From Pilimelia columellifera (GTDB lineage Bacteria > Actinomycetota > Actinomycetes > Mycobacteriales > Micromonosporaceae): a stretch of DNA of 64,000 nt. The stretch is from NCBI RefSeq assembly GCF_039532605.1, contig NZ_BAAARY010000002.1:124001-188000 (forward strand), read 5' to 3'. The translations under genes were made by a program, and so were the position numbers. The notes under the pieces are model-generated. The model worked only from the letters and a program-made list of their open reading frames with translations. It did no database searches and was not told where the DNA came from. The stretch's first letter is position 1; the number at the start of each line of letters is the position of its first letter. Shown here piece by piece: positions 49,689 through 58,300 of this stretch.

Positions 49689-51335
49689 TTGCGCATTGCA
49701 CTGATCAACGAGGGCACGTACCCGCTGGCTCACGGCGGGGTCAGCACCTGGTGCCATCAGCTCGTCAGCGGGCTGACCGGGCACACGTTCACCCTCGTGG
49801 CGCTCAGCGGGCTCGCGGCCAGCGGAAAGCTGGCCTACGACCTGCCGGGCAACGTCAGCACGGTGCGCAACGTCGCCGTCTGGGATCGACCGGCGCCGGC
49901 CCGCGGAATGCTGGCCCGGCGCCGCCGGCGTCGGGCCGCCGCCGAGGCAGCCGCCGGCCTGCTGTGGGGCATGTTCACCGAGGGACCGGCCGGCGTCGAC
50001 GCCTTCGGGGCCGCGTTGCGGCAGCTGGCGGTGTTGTCGGACGACGGCGCGCACCCGCTGCACGACGTGCCCCTGGCCGGGCCGCTGCGCCATGCCTGGC
50101 GCAGCGCCCGGCTGACACAGCAGGACATCCGGCTGCCGTTGCCGGGCCTGTCGCGGCAGGAGGCGATGGACGCCGGCATGCTGCTCGAACACGCATTGCG
50201 CCCGCTGGCCCACCAGCTCGGTCAGGTGGACGTGTGCCACGCGGTCGCTGCCGGGCTGCCGCTGCTGGTGGCGCTGGCAGCGAAGTGGCGCGACGGCGTC
50301 CCCTACCTCATCACTGAGCACGGCGTCTACCTACGCGAGCGCTACCTGGAGCGCAACCCTGCCGTCACCCCGGCTGTCAAGACCATCATGCTGCGGTTCT
50401 ACCGCGCGCTCGCCAAGATCGGCTACGCCGAGGCGGGGTTGGTCACCTCCGTCAGCCGCTTCAACCAACGCTGGGAGCGGCGTCTAGGGGCGCCAGCAAC
50501 CCGGACCATGGTCGTGCCCAACGGAGTCTCCCCCGACCGCTACCCTCCCCTGACCGCCACACCGCAGACGCCGACGATCGTCTGGGTAGGACGGATCGAC
50601 CCGCTCAAGGACCTGCACACCCTCGTCCGGGCTTTCGCCCTGGTGCGCCGGAGCGTGCCGACGGCGCAGCTCCGGCTCGTCGGTCCGGTCCCGTCGACGA
50701 ACCAGCCGTACGCCGACAGTTGCCACGCCCTCGTCGGTTCGCTCGGCCTGGGCGGGTCCGTCACGTTCTGCGGGCCGGTCGCCAGCAGCCGGGAAGCGTA
50801 CGCCGCCGGCCACGTCGTGGCCCTGTCGAGCATCTCGGAAGGCATGCCGTACACCGTGGTCGAAGCGATGATGTGCGGACGCGCCACGGTCAGCACCGAC
50901 GTGGGCGGGGTCGCCGACACCGTCGGGGACGCCGGCCTCGTGTGCGCCCCCGGCGACCCGGCGGCCTTCGCCGCCGCCTGCGTGACCCTGCTGACCGATC
51001 ACGCCCGCCGCGACGCGATCGGCGCCGCCGCCCGCGCGCGGGCCCTGGAGAACTTCAGCCTCAGCCGGATGCTCGACACCTACGACGCCCTCTACACCGA
51101 GGTCCGGCTGGGCGTCGGCGGTCGTCTGGCCGAGCCTGCCCCGATACCGGCGCGCGCTCTGCCCGCCAGGCACGGCGCCACCACACGGCCGGTCGCCGGG
51201 TCGCAACCGGTCAGCGGGCCGCAGCCGCTCAACGTCGGGCCGAGCATCCGGTCCCGGACCATGGCCCGGATGCCGCGTCAGGTCCGTCGGCAACCGGTCG
51301 AGACCGACGCGGCGGCCCTCTCCGGCCGGCGGTGA
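49689..51335 (+). CDS. PelF-like GT4 glycosyltransferase
   Basis: A 548-residue cytoplasmic glycosyltransferase. The N-terminus IALINEGTYPLAHGGVSTWCHQL is the PelF signature (EGTYP and GGVS). The GT-B C-terminal half has VWVGRIDPLKD and SEGMPYTVVEAMMCGRA, with the EX7E motif of retaining GT4 enzymes. PelF uses UDP-GalNAc to make Pel. A Pro/Ala-rich tail of about 65 residues lies after the catalytic domain. The TTG start has GAGG upstream. It is 28 bp after the deacetylase gene and 4 bp before the membrane protein gene. Confidence 0.9.
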   Translation: MRIALINEGTYPLAHGGVSTWCHQLVSGLTGHTFTLVALSGLAASGKLAYDLPGNVSTVRNVAVWDRPAPARGMLARRRRRRAAAEAAAGLLWGMFTEGPAGVDAFGAALRQLAVLSDDGAHPLHDVPLAGPLRHAWRSARLTQQDIRLPLPGLSRQEAMDAGMLLEHALRPLAHQLGQVDVCHAVAAGLPLLVALAAKWRDGVPYLITEHGVYLRERYLERNPAVTPAVKTIMLRFYRALAKIGYAEAGLVTSVSRFNQRWERRLGAPATRTMVVPNGVSPDRYPPLTATPQTPTIVWVGRIDPLKDLHTLVRAFALVRRSVPTAQLRLVGPVPSTNQPYADSCHALVGSLGLGGSVTFCGPVASSREAYAAGHVVALSSISEGMPYTVVEAMMCGRATVSTDVGGVADTVGDAGLVCAPGDPAAFAAACVTLLTDHARRDAIGAAARARALENFSLSRMLDTYDALYTEVRLGVGGRLAEPAPIPARALPARHGATTRPVAGSQPVSGPQPLNVGPSIRSRTMARMPRQVRRQPVETDAAALSGRR

Positions 51336-51339
51336 GCCG

Positions 51340-52815
51340 GTGAGCGCCTCGAGCGTCCTCACCGGCGGCACGCCCCCGCCCACCCCGGCCGGGGTGGGCG
51401 CCGCCACCGCCGTCCCCGAGCTGGCCGAACGGCTCGCCCCTGAGTTCCTGGACGTCGTGGACGTCGACGAGGTCGCCGCCCGGATCGAGGCGGCGGGCAT
51501 CAACGACCGGGTCGCCGCCGGCCGCTTCGGCCACCCCGACGTGTTCAGCCTCGCCGACGCCGTCCTCACCCACCTGCACCGCGACTACCGGCACCAACTG
51601 GCCCGTCGGGCCGTGCGGGCGGCGCCTCCCGCGCCACCGCGCCCCTACCTTCGGCAGGCGTTGCTCCGGGCGGCGCTGTATCTGACGCCGCTGATCCTTG
51701 CCCTGGCCGCCGACGACGCGCTCCGGCGCACCCCGTGGCAGGCCCCGGCGGCGGTGATCGTCCTTGGCTGGGGCACCGGCCAGCTCCTGGGCTATCTGGG
51801 TCATGTCGTGGCCGCACACCGTGGCCCCGGCCCGGCAACCCGGCTCCTGGGACTGGGCTTCCTCGGCGTGGCCGGCGCGTGGCTGATGGCCCTGGTGAGC
51901 GGGCCGGCCTGGCTGCTGGGCGAGGAGCCGCTGATCACCGCCGTCGTCACCACAACGGAGCTGGCATTCTTCGCCGCCGTCGCGACCGCCCTGGTTACCC
52001 GGTCGGAGGCCGCGCTGCTGCGCTGGCTCACCCCGGCGATCGTCGCGGCGGCGCTGTCCATGGCCGGCTGGCTGCCGCCGAGCCCGCTCCCGGATGACGC
52101 GCTGCTGCTGGCGCTGCTCGTCCCCGGGCTTGCCCGGGCCTGGCGATGGCTACCCGAGCCGGCCACCGGCGATGGCGGACGACTCGGCCGGATCGCCGGC
52201 GCCGACCTGCTCCCGGCAGCGGCGTACATGACTATCGGACTTGCCCAGGCGATCTCCTTCGTCATGGTCTGGCGGCTCGGCCCGGTCGACGGCTCGGCCG
52301 CCGTGGCGCTCGCCCCGCTGGTGGCCGCGGTTCCCGCGCTGGAGCTGTTCATCGGCTGGCACAGCGCCGCCCACGCTGCCAGCCTGCGGGCCAGGGACGA
52401 GAACGACGAACGCGACGCCCCGCGCCGGGTCCGCCGGTTGGCCGCCGCGGCGCTGGCGATGCCGCTGGTGCTCGGCGGGACCATCGCCTGGCTGGTGCTG
52501 GCCGAGGCCGCGAGTTGGCAGGCGTCAGCGCTCGTCGCGGACGCCGACCGACGCCTGCTGCTGGCGGTGTCCGCGGGAACCATGCTCGCCGGAATCTTCG
52601 GCGCCGTGCTGCTGATGAGCGCCCGCCGTCGACTCGCCGCCGCCGCGGCCCTGGCCGCCGCCCCGGTGCTCGGATCGGTGGCGCTGGCCGGCATCTACCA
52701 CGACAGCCGGCTCGATGCCGGAGCGCTCCCCTTGGTCGTCCTGGCCCTGCTACTGTCGCTGCTCGCCGGCGTGGCCATGGCCGCCAAGCCCGAGGAAGGC
52801 GAGGACGCGGAATGA
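51340..52815 (+). CDS. 12-TM polysaccharide export protein (PelG/flippase-like)
   Basis: A 491-residue membrane protein with a ~100-residue soluble N-terminus followed by about 12 hydrophobic segments (first near residue 108, last near 465-485). Number and spacing of the segments fit PelG and MOP-type flippases, which export polymers made by a cytoplasmic transferase. I cannot confirm PelG by sequence; position after a PelF-like gene is the main argument. The GTG is 4 bp after the transferase stop, and its TGA overlaps the next ATG. An unrelated membrane protein remains possible. Confidence 0.75.
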   Translation: MSASSVLTGGTPPPTPAGVGAATAVPELAERLAPEFLDVVDVDEVAARIEAAGINDRVAAGRFGHPDVFSLADAVLTHLHRDYRHQLARRAVRAAPPAPPRPYLRQALLRAALYLTPLILALAADDALRRTPWQAPAAVIVLGWGTGQLLGYLGHVVAAHRGPGPATRLLGLGFLGVAGAWLMALVSGPAWLLGEEPLITAVVTTTELAFFAAVATALVTRSEAALLRWLTPAIVAAALSMAGWLPPSPLPDDALLLALLVPGLARAWRWLPEPATGDGGRLGRIAGADLLPAAAYMTIGLAQAISFVMVWRLGPVDGSAAVALAPLVAAVPALELFIGWHSAAHAASLRARDENDERDAPRRVRRLAAAALAMPLVLGGTIAWLVLAEAASWQASALVADADRRLLLAVSAGTMLAGIFGAVLLMSARRRLAAAAALAAAPVLGSVALAGIYHDSRLDAGALPLVVLALLLSLLAGVAMAAKPEEGEDAE

Positions 52816-53459
52816 GAGCGCTGCTCCCGCTGTACAAGCACCCTGTCGACGACCCTGACCTGTGGGAACGGGCGGCCGCGCTCGGCGCCCGCGCCACGAT
52901 TGTCGTCAATGTCCACAACGGACCCGGGGTGGAGCTGGAGCCGCCGTACGTGGCGGCCACCGGCCGGCTCGCCCAGCGCGGGACGCCGATGCTCGGCTAC
53001 GTCGACCTCGGATACGCCGAGCGGCCATTGCCGGCCGTCCTGGCCGACGTGGCCGCCTGGCGACGCTACCCGGTGAACGGAATCCTCTTCGACCAGGCCC
53101 CCACCGGCGTCGACCAGGTGACGGCGGTCGCGGTGGCGGTCAGCGCGGCTAGGCGGGCGGGTTTCGACGAGGTCGTCCTCAACCCGGGAACACCGCCAGC
53201 CCCGGTGTACCGGGAACTCGGCGCGCAGCTGTGCGTCTTCGAAGGCCCCTGGTCGGCCTACCTGCCGTGGACCGGAGAGGGCGTCCGCCGTGGCGACGGG
53301 CACCTCGTCTACGCCGTCCCCGACAACCTCGTCGACGATGCCCGGCGCACGCTGGCGGCGCGCGGCGCGGGCTTCGGCCTGGTCACCGAGCGCCGGGCGC
53401 CGCTGCCCTACGCGGGCCTGCCCCGGTGGATGATCAGCCCGGCGCCGGCAACGACGTAG
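52812..53459 (+). CDS. Spherulin-4/Sph3-like (GH135-type) protein
   Basis: A 215-residue TIM-barrel-like protein of the spherulation-specific family 4. It has LPLYKHP at the N-terminus, YVDLGYAERP and GILFDQAP, and CVFEGPW, in the order of Sph3, the galactosaminogalactan hydrolase of Aspergillus. Sph3 uses Asp-Glu and a later Glu. Here the first pair is Asp94-Gln95 and the later acid is Glu144, so one catalytic residue may be changed. There is no signal peptide, so the protein is probably cytoplasmic or needs another route. The ATG overlaps the previous stop (ATGA). Confidence 0.82.
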   Translation: MRALLPLYKHPVDDPDLWERAAALGARATIVVNVHNGPGVELEPPYVAATGRLAQRGTPMLGYVDLGYAERPLPAVLADVAAWRRYPVNGILFDQAPTGVDQVTAVAVAVSAARRAGFDEVVLNPGTPPAPVYRELGAQLCVFEGPWSAYLPWTGEGVRRGDGHLVYAVPDNLVDDARRTLAARGAGFGLVTERRAPLPYAGLPRWMISPAPATT

Positions 53460-53471
53460 GACCTTCGCCCG

Positions 53472-54329
53472 CTACGCAGTCTGGGCAGCACGCGGACGGG
53501 GCTGGCACCGCGGGCACGAGAACGACGACCGGTTCATGAACGACTCCCGCCGGATCGGCGTGCCGCACCGGCGGCACGGTCGGCCTTCCTGCCCGTAGGC
53601 GTTCAGCGACCGGTCGAAGTAGCCGCTCTCGCCGTTGACGTTGACGTACAGCGCGTCGAAGCTGGTGCCGCCGGCGGTGATCGCCTCCGCCAGCACCGCG
53701 CGCGCCTCGGCGAGCAGGGCCCGCGCGGTCGGGTCGGTGAGGGCGTCGGCGGGGCGCTCGCCGTGCAGTCCGGCCCGCCACAGCGCCTCGTCGGCGTAGA
53801 TGTTGCCTACCCCGGAGATGAGGGTCTGGTCCAGCAGGGCCCGTTTGACGCCGCCACGGCGGCGGCGCAGCGCCGCGACGACCCGGTCCTCGTCGTAGGC
53901 GGGGTCGAACGGGTCGGGCGCGATGTGTGCGATCTCAGCGGGCAGTTCGGCGCCGCCGGCCGAGACGGCCAGCCCGCCGAAGGTGCGCTGGTCGACGAAG
54001 CGCAGCTGTGGCCCGTCGTCGGCGAAGTCGAACCGCGCTCGCAGGTGCGGTCCGGTGGGCGCGTCGGCCGGCAGCAGCAGGAACTGGCCGGACATGCCCA
54101 GGTGGCCGACGATCGCGTCGCCGCTGTCCAGCGGCAGCCACAGGTATTTGCCGCGCCGCCGCACGGCGGTGATCCGGCGGTCGGCCAGGACGGCCACGAA
54201 GTCGTCGGCGCCGGCCGGGTGGCGACGCACCGCCCGCGGGTGCAGCACCTGCGCGGCGGCGATCCGCCGGCCGGTCACCCATCGCGCCAGGCCCTGCCGG
54301 ACCGTCTCCACCTCGGGCAGCTCGGGCAT
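53472..54329 (-). CDS. mutM: Formamidopyrimidine-DNA glycosylase
   Basis: Removes 8-oxoguanine and FaPy lesions and cuts the strand. The 285-residue product begins MPELPEVETVRQGLARWV (catalytic P1-E2 after Met removal), has RRRGKYLWLPL with the conserved lysine, and ends with the zinc finger CRRCGTP and CPRCQ (C-x2-C, C-x2-C). The ATG at 54329 is right for the family; a start seven codons upstream would block the catalytic N-terminus. It follows rnc after 1 bp. Confidence 0.97.
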   Translation of the reverse strand: MPELPEVETVRQGLARWVTGRRIAAAQVLHPRAVRRHPAGADDFVAVLADRRITAVRRRGKYLWLPLDSGDAIVGHLGMSGQFLLLPADAPTGPHLRARFDFADDGPQLRFVDQRTFGGLAVSAGGAELPAEIAHIAPDPFDPAYDEDRVVAALRRRRGGVKRALLDQTLISGVGNIYADEALWRAGLHGERPADALTDPTARALLAEARAVLAEAITAGGTSFDALYVNVNGESGYFDRSLNAYGQEGRPCRRCGTPIRRESFMNRSSFSCPRCQPRPRAAQTA

Positions 54330-54330
54330 G

Positions 54331-55068
54331 TCACACCTCGGACGCGGCAACCCGGCCGGGCTTGGACAGCTCCAGCCAGGCGGCTTCGGCCGCCAACTGC
54401 TCGGCCTCCTTCTTGTTACGCCCGGTGGCTCCGCCGTACCGCGCCCCAGCGACGACAGCCCAGGCGGTGAACGTCTTGGCGTGGTCCGGGCCCTCTTCCT
54501 CGATCCGGTACTCCGGAACGCCGGCGCCGAGCGAGGCGGTCAGCTCCTGGAGGCTGGTTTTCCAGTCCAGACCAGCGCCGCGCTGCGAGGACTCGGCCAT
54601 GAGCGGGTCGAACAGCCGGTGGATGACCTCGCTGGCCTTGTCGAGACCGTGCTGGAGGTAGATCGCCCCGAGCAGCGCCTCCAGGGTGTCGGCCAGGATG
54701 CTGGCCTTGTCCCGGCCGCCGGTGGTCTCCTCGCCCTTGCCCAGCAGCAGGTACGGCCCCAGTCCGTCCGGGCCCAGGCCCCGCGCGACGGTCGCCAGCG
54801 CCCGCATGTTGACGACGCTGGCCCGCAGCTTCGCCAGCTGTCCCTCGGGCAGGTCCGGGTGCCGGTGGAACAGGGCGCTGGTGACGACCACGCCGAGGAC
54901 GGAGTCACCGAGGAACTCCAGCCGCTCGTTGGTGGGCAGCCCGCCGTTCTCGTAGGCGTACGAACGGTGCGTGAGCGCCCGCCGCAGCAGGTCCGGTTCC
55001 AACGTCGCCCCGACGGCGGCTTCCAGGTGCGCGATGGGAGGTCGCCGTCGGTCGGCGCGGTCGGTCAT
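54331..55068 (-). CDS. rnc: Ribonuclease III
   Basis: Cleaves double-stranded RNA in rRNA and mRNA processing. The 245-residue product has NERLEFLGDSVLGVVVTSALF (catalytic signature), KASILADTLEALLGAIYL and a C-terminal double-stranded RNA-binding domain (SLQELTASLGAGVPEYRI). The ATG overlaps the plsX stop (ATGA). rnc-mutM beside smc or ftsY is a common actinobacterial order; here the polysaccharide locus separates them. Confidence 0.96.
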   Translation of the reverse strand: MTDRADRRRPPIAHLEAAVGATLEPDLLRRALTHRSYAYENGGLPTNERLEFLGDSVLGVVVTSALFHRHPDLPEGQLAKLRASVVNMRALATVARGLGPDGLGPYLLLGKGEETTGGRDKASILADTLEALLGAIYLQHGLDKASEVIHRLFDPLMAESSQRGAGLDWKTSLQELTASLGAGVPEYRIEEEGPDHAKTFTAWAVVAGARYGGATGRNKKEAEQLAAEAAWLELSKPGRVAASEV

Positions 55069-56072
55069 CCGGTGGCCTCCACAGGCTCGGGGAGCAGACT
55101 GGTCAGACGTGCGACGACGCCGTCGCGGGCCAGCGCGGCGGCCAGCGCGATGCCGGAGGCGATGTCCGCCCCGTCGGCCGCCCCGTGACAGACCACGACG
55201 ACGCCGTTGACGCCCAGCAGCGGCGCGGCGGCCGGGGCGGGGTGCGGGGCGCCCGCCATCGCGTATGCGCCCTCGACGCCCTTGAGCAGGATGTTTCCGG
55301 TAAAGCCGTCGGTCACGACGACGTTCGCCCGGCTACCCAGCCCCACCTCGTGCCCTTCGACCAGGCCGACATAGCCGGCGCCGGCCGGCAGCGGCGCCTT
55401 GGCCAGCGCGACGGCCGCCAGCCGGCGGGACCGGTCGCCCTTTCCCGGCTCGACGCCGATCGACAGCAGCCCCACCCGGGGCGGGACGTCGGGGCGCACC
55501 GCGGCCGCGTACGCGGCGCCGAGCTGGGCGTGACGCAGCAGCGTGGCCGGCGAGTGGTCGAGCGAGCCGCCCACGTCGAGCAGCACCAGCGAGCCGGCGG
55601 CAGCGGGCAGGGTGGCGGCCAGCGCGGGCCGACGCACGCCCGGCAGACGGCCAAGACCCAGGGCCGCCGCGGTCACCGACGCGCCGCTGGCGCCGGCGGA
55701 CACGACAGCGTCCGCGACGCCCTCGACGACGGCGTTGACAGCGCCGCGGACCGAGGTGTCGGCACGACTGCCCCGGCTTGGCGCGTCGGCCATGCCGACA
55801 GCGCCACGGGCGGGGCGCAGCGTGAGCCGGCCGTGGGCCGAGGCCGGGAACGCACGCACCGCCTCATCGAGCAGACCCACGCTGCCGACGAGCAGCAGGC
55901 GCAGATCAGGGTCGGCGGCACAGGCCCGCACAGCGCCGTCAACCACGACGGCGGGAGCATCGTCCCCGCCGAGGAGGTCAAGGGCGATCCGGACCGGCCC
56001 CGGCGACGTCGTCGACGTCGAGGTCACGGAGGGATGCGCGCGTGCCGGCCGACCGTTGGTCGGTGGCGCCAC
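55065..56072 (-). CDS. plsX: Phosphate acyltransferase PlsX-like
   Basis: Transfers acyl groups from ACP to phosphate in phospholipid synthesis. The 335-residue product has IALDLLGGDDAPAVVVDGAV (a PlsX start, with GGDDAP), GVEPGKGD, VTDGFTGNILLKGVEG and PLLGVNGVVVVCHG. The first ~25 residues are non-conserved. The GTG at 56072 has AAGGAG 4 bases upstream. It is between rpmF and rnc, as in many actinobacteria. Confidence 0.93.
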   Translation of the reverse strand: MAPPTNGRPARAHPSVTSTSTTSPGPVRIALDLLGGDDAPAVVVDGAVRACAADPDLRLLLVGSVGLLDEAVRAFPASAHGRLTLRPARGAVGMADAPSRGSRADTSVRGAVNAVVEGVADAVVSAGASGASVTAAALGLGRLPGVRRPALAATLPAAAGSLVLLDVGGSLDHSPATLLRHAQLGAAYAAAVRPDVPPRVGLLSIGVEPGKGDRSRRLAAVALAKAPLPAGAGYVGLVEGHEVGLGSRANVVVTDGFTGNILLKGVEGAYAMAGAPHPAPAAAPLLGVNGVVVVCHGAADGADIASGIALAAALARDGVVARLTSLLPEPVEATG

Positions 56073-56154
56073 TGGGCTCCTTGGGTGCTCAGCCGACGGG
56101 ACCGGGGCGACGCCCGTTACCGGCGCGGCCTAGGTCCCGTCGGACAGAAAGTCT

Positions 56155-56328
56155 TCAGACCTCGATGACCTGACGACCGTTGTAGGTCCCGCAGACGGCG
56201 CACGCGACGTGCGGCAGCTTCGGCGACTTGCACTGCGCGCAGGCGACAGTCGCGACGGCCGTAGCCTTCCAGTTCGCCCGGCGGGACCGGGTGTTGCTAC
56301 GCGACATCTTGCGCTTCGGGACGGCCAC
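56155..56328 (-). CDS. rpmF: 50S ribosomal protein L32
   Basis: A 57-residue L32. It starts MAVPKRKMSRSNTRSRRA and has two CxxC pairs (CAQCKSPK and CAVCGTY), so it is the zinc-binding form. The GTG at 56328 has GAGGAG about 8 bases upstream. It lies 5 bp after yceD, as in most bacteria. Confidence 0.96.
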   Translation of the reverse strand: MAVPKRKMSRSNTRSRRANWKATAVATVACAQCKSPKLPHVACAVCGTYNGRQVIEV

Positions 56329-56333
56329 GGCTC

Positions 56334-56897
56334 TTACTCCTCAGTCATGGTCAACGTGCTCAGCGCGGCCCAACGAGGGTCGCCCTGAAGGTGGCTGTGG
56401 TCAGCCGGCAGATCATCCCAGAGCCCGCCGCAGTCCGGGCACAGGCCCTGGCAGTCCGGGTGGCAGAGCGGGTTCGTCGGCAGCACAAGCACCACCGCGT
56501 CCCGCAGGGTCGGCTCAAGGTCGATGAGATCGTCCTGAAGCCTACCGATCTCGTCATCCTCGGCCGTGGCGTCGGTGGTGCTGCCCGGGTACGCGAACAT
56601 CTCCTGCACGCTGACCCGCAGCGTGTCGGAGATCGGGCGCAGGCACCGTCCGCACTCACCGACTAGTGGGCCGGTCACCACCCCGGAGACGAGCACCCCC
56701 TCGGAAACCGACTGAAGCCTCAGATCCAGGCTCAGGTCGGCGCCGTCGGGCACCCCGATCATCTCCACACCGAGATCCGCCGGCGCCGGGGCCGCGCGAT
56801 TGACGGCACGCATCGCGCCCGGACGTCGAGGCAGGTCTCTCGTGTCGAGGACCAGCGGCGACCGGGCGTCAAGGCGCGGTACGGGATGTTGCGGCAT
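56334..56897 (-). CDS. yceD: YceD/DUF177 protein
   Basis: A 187-residue protein linked to large ribosomal subunit biogenesis. It has LVGECGRCLRPISDTLRV (the first Cys pair), and CHPDCQGLCPDCGGLW, the C-terminal cysteine cluster of DUF177. The ATG at 56897 is chosen; a GTG at 56927 would add ten residues, and neither has a good ribosome site. It is followed directly by rpmF. Confidence 0.92.
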   Translation of the reverse strand: MPQHPVPRLDARSPLVLDTRDLPRRPGAMRAVNRAAPAPADLGVEMIGVPDGADLSLDLRLQSVSEGVLVSGVVTGPLVGECGRCLRPISDTLRVSVQEMFAYPGSTTDATAEDDEIGRLQDDLIDLEPTLRDAVVLVLPTNPLCHPDCQGLCPDCGGLWDDLPADHSHLQGDPRWAALSTLTMTEE

Positions 56898-57057
56898 GTT
56901 GTGATCAGGACCCGATGGTGGTTCCACACGCGGCGGGACTCACGCTGGCTCATGCCGACGGGAGCGCACGTCACTGGTGCGGAGAATGGATAATCTCGGC
57001 CTGGCAGGCCGACACGACAGGTTACCCGAGCCGCGGCGGCCGCGTCGAATCCACGGC

Positions 57058-57753
57058 TCAGATGGCCAGCGGGCGCTGTTCCTCGTCCCCGACGAACGAG
57101 CCGATCTCCCGCAGGGCGTGCATCTTGTCGCGCCCGCGTTCGATCGACGACAGCGATCGGGTGAGGAACTGCTCGAAGTTCGCCAACGCGGTGTCGACAT
57201 AGTCGTCGACCTCGTCACGGAGCCGCTGCGCCTCCGCCCGCGCCTCGGCGACCAACCGGGCCGCCTCGTGCTCGGCGGCCACCGTGATCTCGTTGACCGA
57301 GACCAGCCTGGCGTGCTCGGCCTCGCCCTCGGTGATGATCCGGTCCGCCTCCCGCTTGCCGGCATCGACGATCTTATCGCGTTCGTCGAGCAGGGCCGAG
57401 GCCCGACGCAGGTCGGCCGGCAGCTCGGCGCGCAGATCCTCCAGCATGCCGATCAGCTCGGCGCGCTCCAGCACGCAGTTGCTGCGCGACATCGGCGCCG
57501 ACCGCGCGCTCTCGGTCATGGCGATGATCTCGTCGATGCGATCGAGCGGATCCACCGGCGCATCACTCCCGTCATCATTGGGCCGACCAGTCGGGTCGGT
57601 CGCATCAGCATCCCGCACGTACCCATAATGCGGCCGCCGGGCAAGCTTCGCGTCGATCAACACCGCGCGTCGCGTATTCGTCTTGCCCAGGAACCGCGGC
57701 CTGACGCTCAACCGCGCTCCGACAATCGGGTCTCCCGACGCGCGACCGCCCAT
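57058..57753 (-). CDS. SepIVA-like coiled-coil division protein
   Basis: A 231-residue protein. After a polar N-terminus, residues 70-215 form a coiled coil: PLDRIDEIIAMTESARSAPM, then LRAELPADLRRASALLDERDKIV, EAEHARLVSVNEITVAAEHEA and DDYVDTALANFEQFL. This matches the mycobacterial septum factor SepIVA (Rv2927c), a DivIVA-like protein, both in sequence pattern and in being near yceD. It is shorter than SepIVA by a central heptad block. The ATG at 57753 lacks a ribosome site, so the start may be internal. A division or cell-elongation role is inference. Confidence 0.8.
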   Translation of the reverse strand: MGGRASGDPIVGARLSVRPRFLGKTNTRRAVLIDAKLARRPHYGYVRDADATDPTGRPNDDGSDAPVDPLDRIDEIIAMTESARSAPMSRSNCVLERAELIGMLEDLRAELPADLRRASALLDERDKIVDAGKREADRIITEGEAEHARLVSVNEITVAAEHEAARLVAEARAEAQRLRDEVDDYVDTALANFEQFLTRSLSSIERGRDKMHALREIGSFVGDEEQRPLAI

Positions 57754-57808
57754 CGCCGGTGCTCAACCGCAGGTCGTCGCCGTCAGACAGCCGAAGATCC
57801 CTGGACGA

Positions 57809-58300
57809 TCATTCGGGCTGAGCGCCGCTGTCAAAACGCGAGCGTAGCCGCCGATGGACCGATTCGGGTACATGCTGCGAGACGTCGCCGCCCCATTTCG
57901 TGACGTCCTTGACCAGACTCGACGACAGGTACGAATAGAGCGGGTTGGTTGGCATGAACAACGTCTCGACCCCAGCGAGCCCGACGTTCATCTGCGCCAT
58001 CTGAAGCTCGTAGTCGAAGTCGCTCACCGCGCGCAGGCCCTTGACGACCACGGGAGCATCGTGGGTCTTACAGAAATCCACCAGAAGCCCCTGGAAGGTC
58101 TCCACCCGGACGTTCGGCAGGTCGGTCGTTACCTCGCGCAACATCGTGATGCGTTCAGGAACCGAGAACATTCCGGATTTCGAGGGATTTATCATTACGG
58201 CAACGATGACCTCGTCGAACAGCCGACTAGCCCGGCCGACGATGTCGAGGTGCCCGTTCGTCACCGGATCGAAGGAGCCCGGACAGACAGCGCGTCTCAT
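57809..58300 (-). CDS. coaD: Phosphopantetheine adenylyltransferase
   Basis: Makes dephospho-CoA from 4'-phosphopantetheine and ATP. The 163-residue product has CPGSFDPVTNGHLDIVGRA (the T/HxGH motif) and YSYLSSSLVKDV. The ATG at 58300 overlaps the rsmD stop (ATGA), so the two are coupled. A start six codons upstream is inside rsmD and not needed. Confidence 0.96.
   Translation of the reverse strand: MRRAVCPGSFDPVTNGHLDIVGRASRLFDEVIVAVMINPSKSGMFSVPERITMLREVTTDLPNVRVETFQGLLVDFCKTHDAPVVVKGLRAVSDFDYELQMAQMNVGLAGVETLFMPTNPLYSYLSSSLVKDVTKWGGDVSQHVPESVHRRLRSRFDSGAQPE

Noticed and set aside
51340..52815. Firm naming of the 12-TM gene as pelG
   Set aside because: TM number and position fit, but I saw no PelG sequence signature; it is described as PelG-like only.
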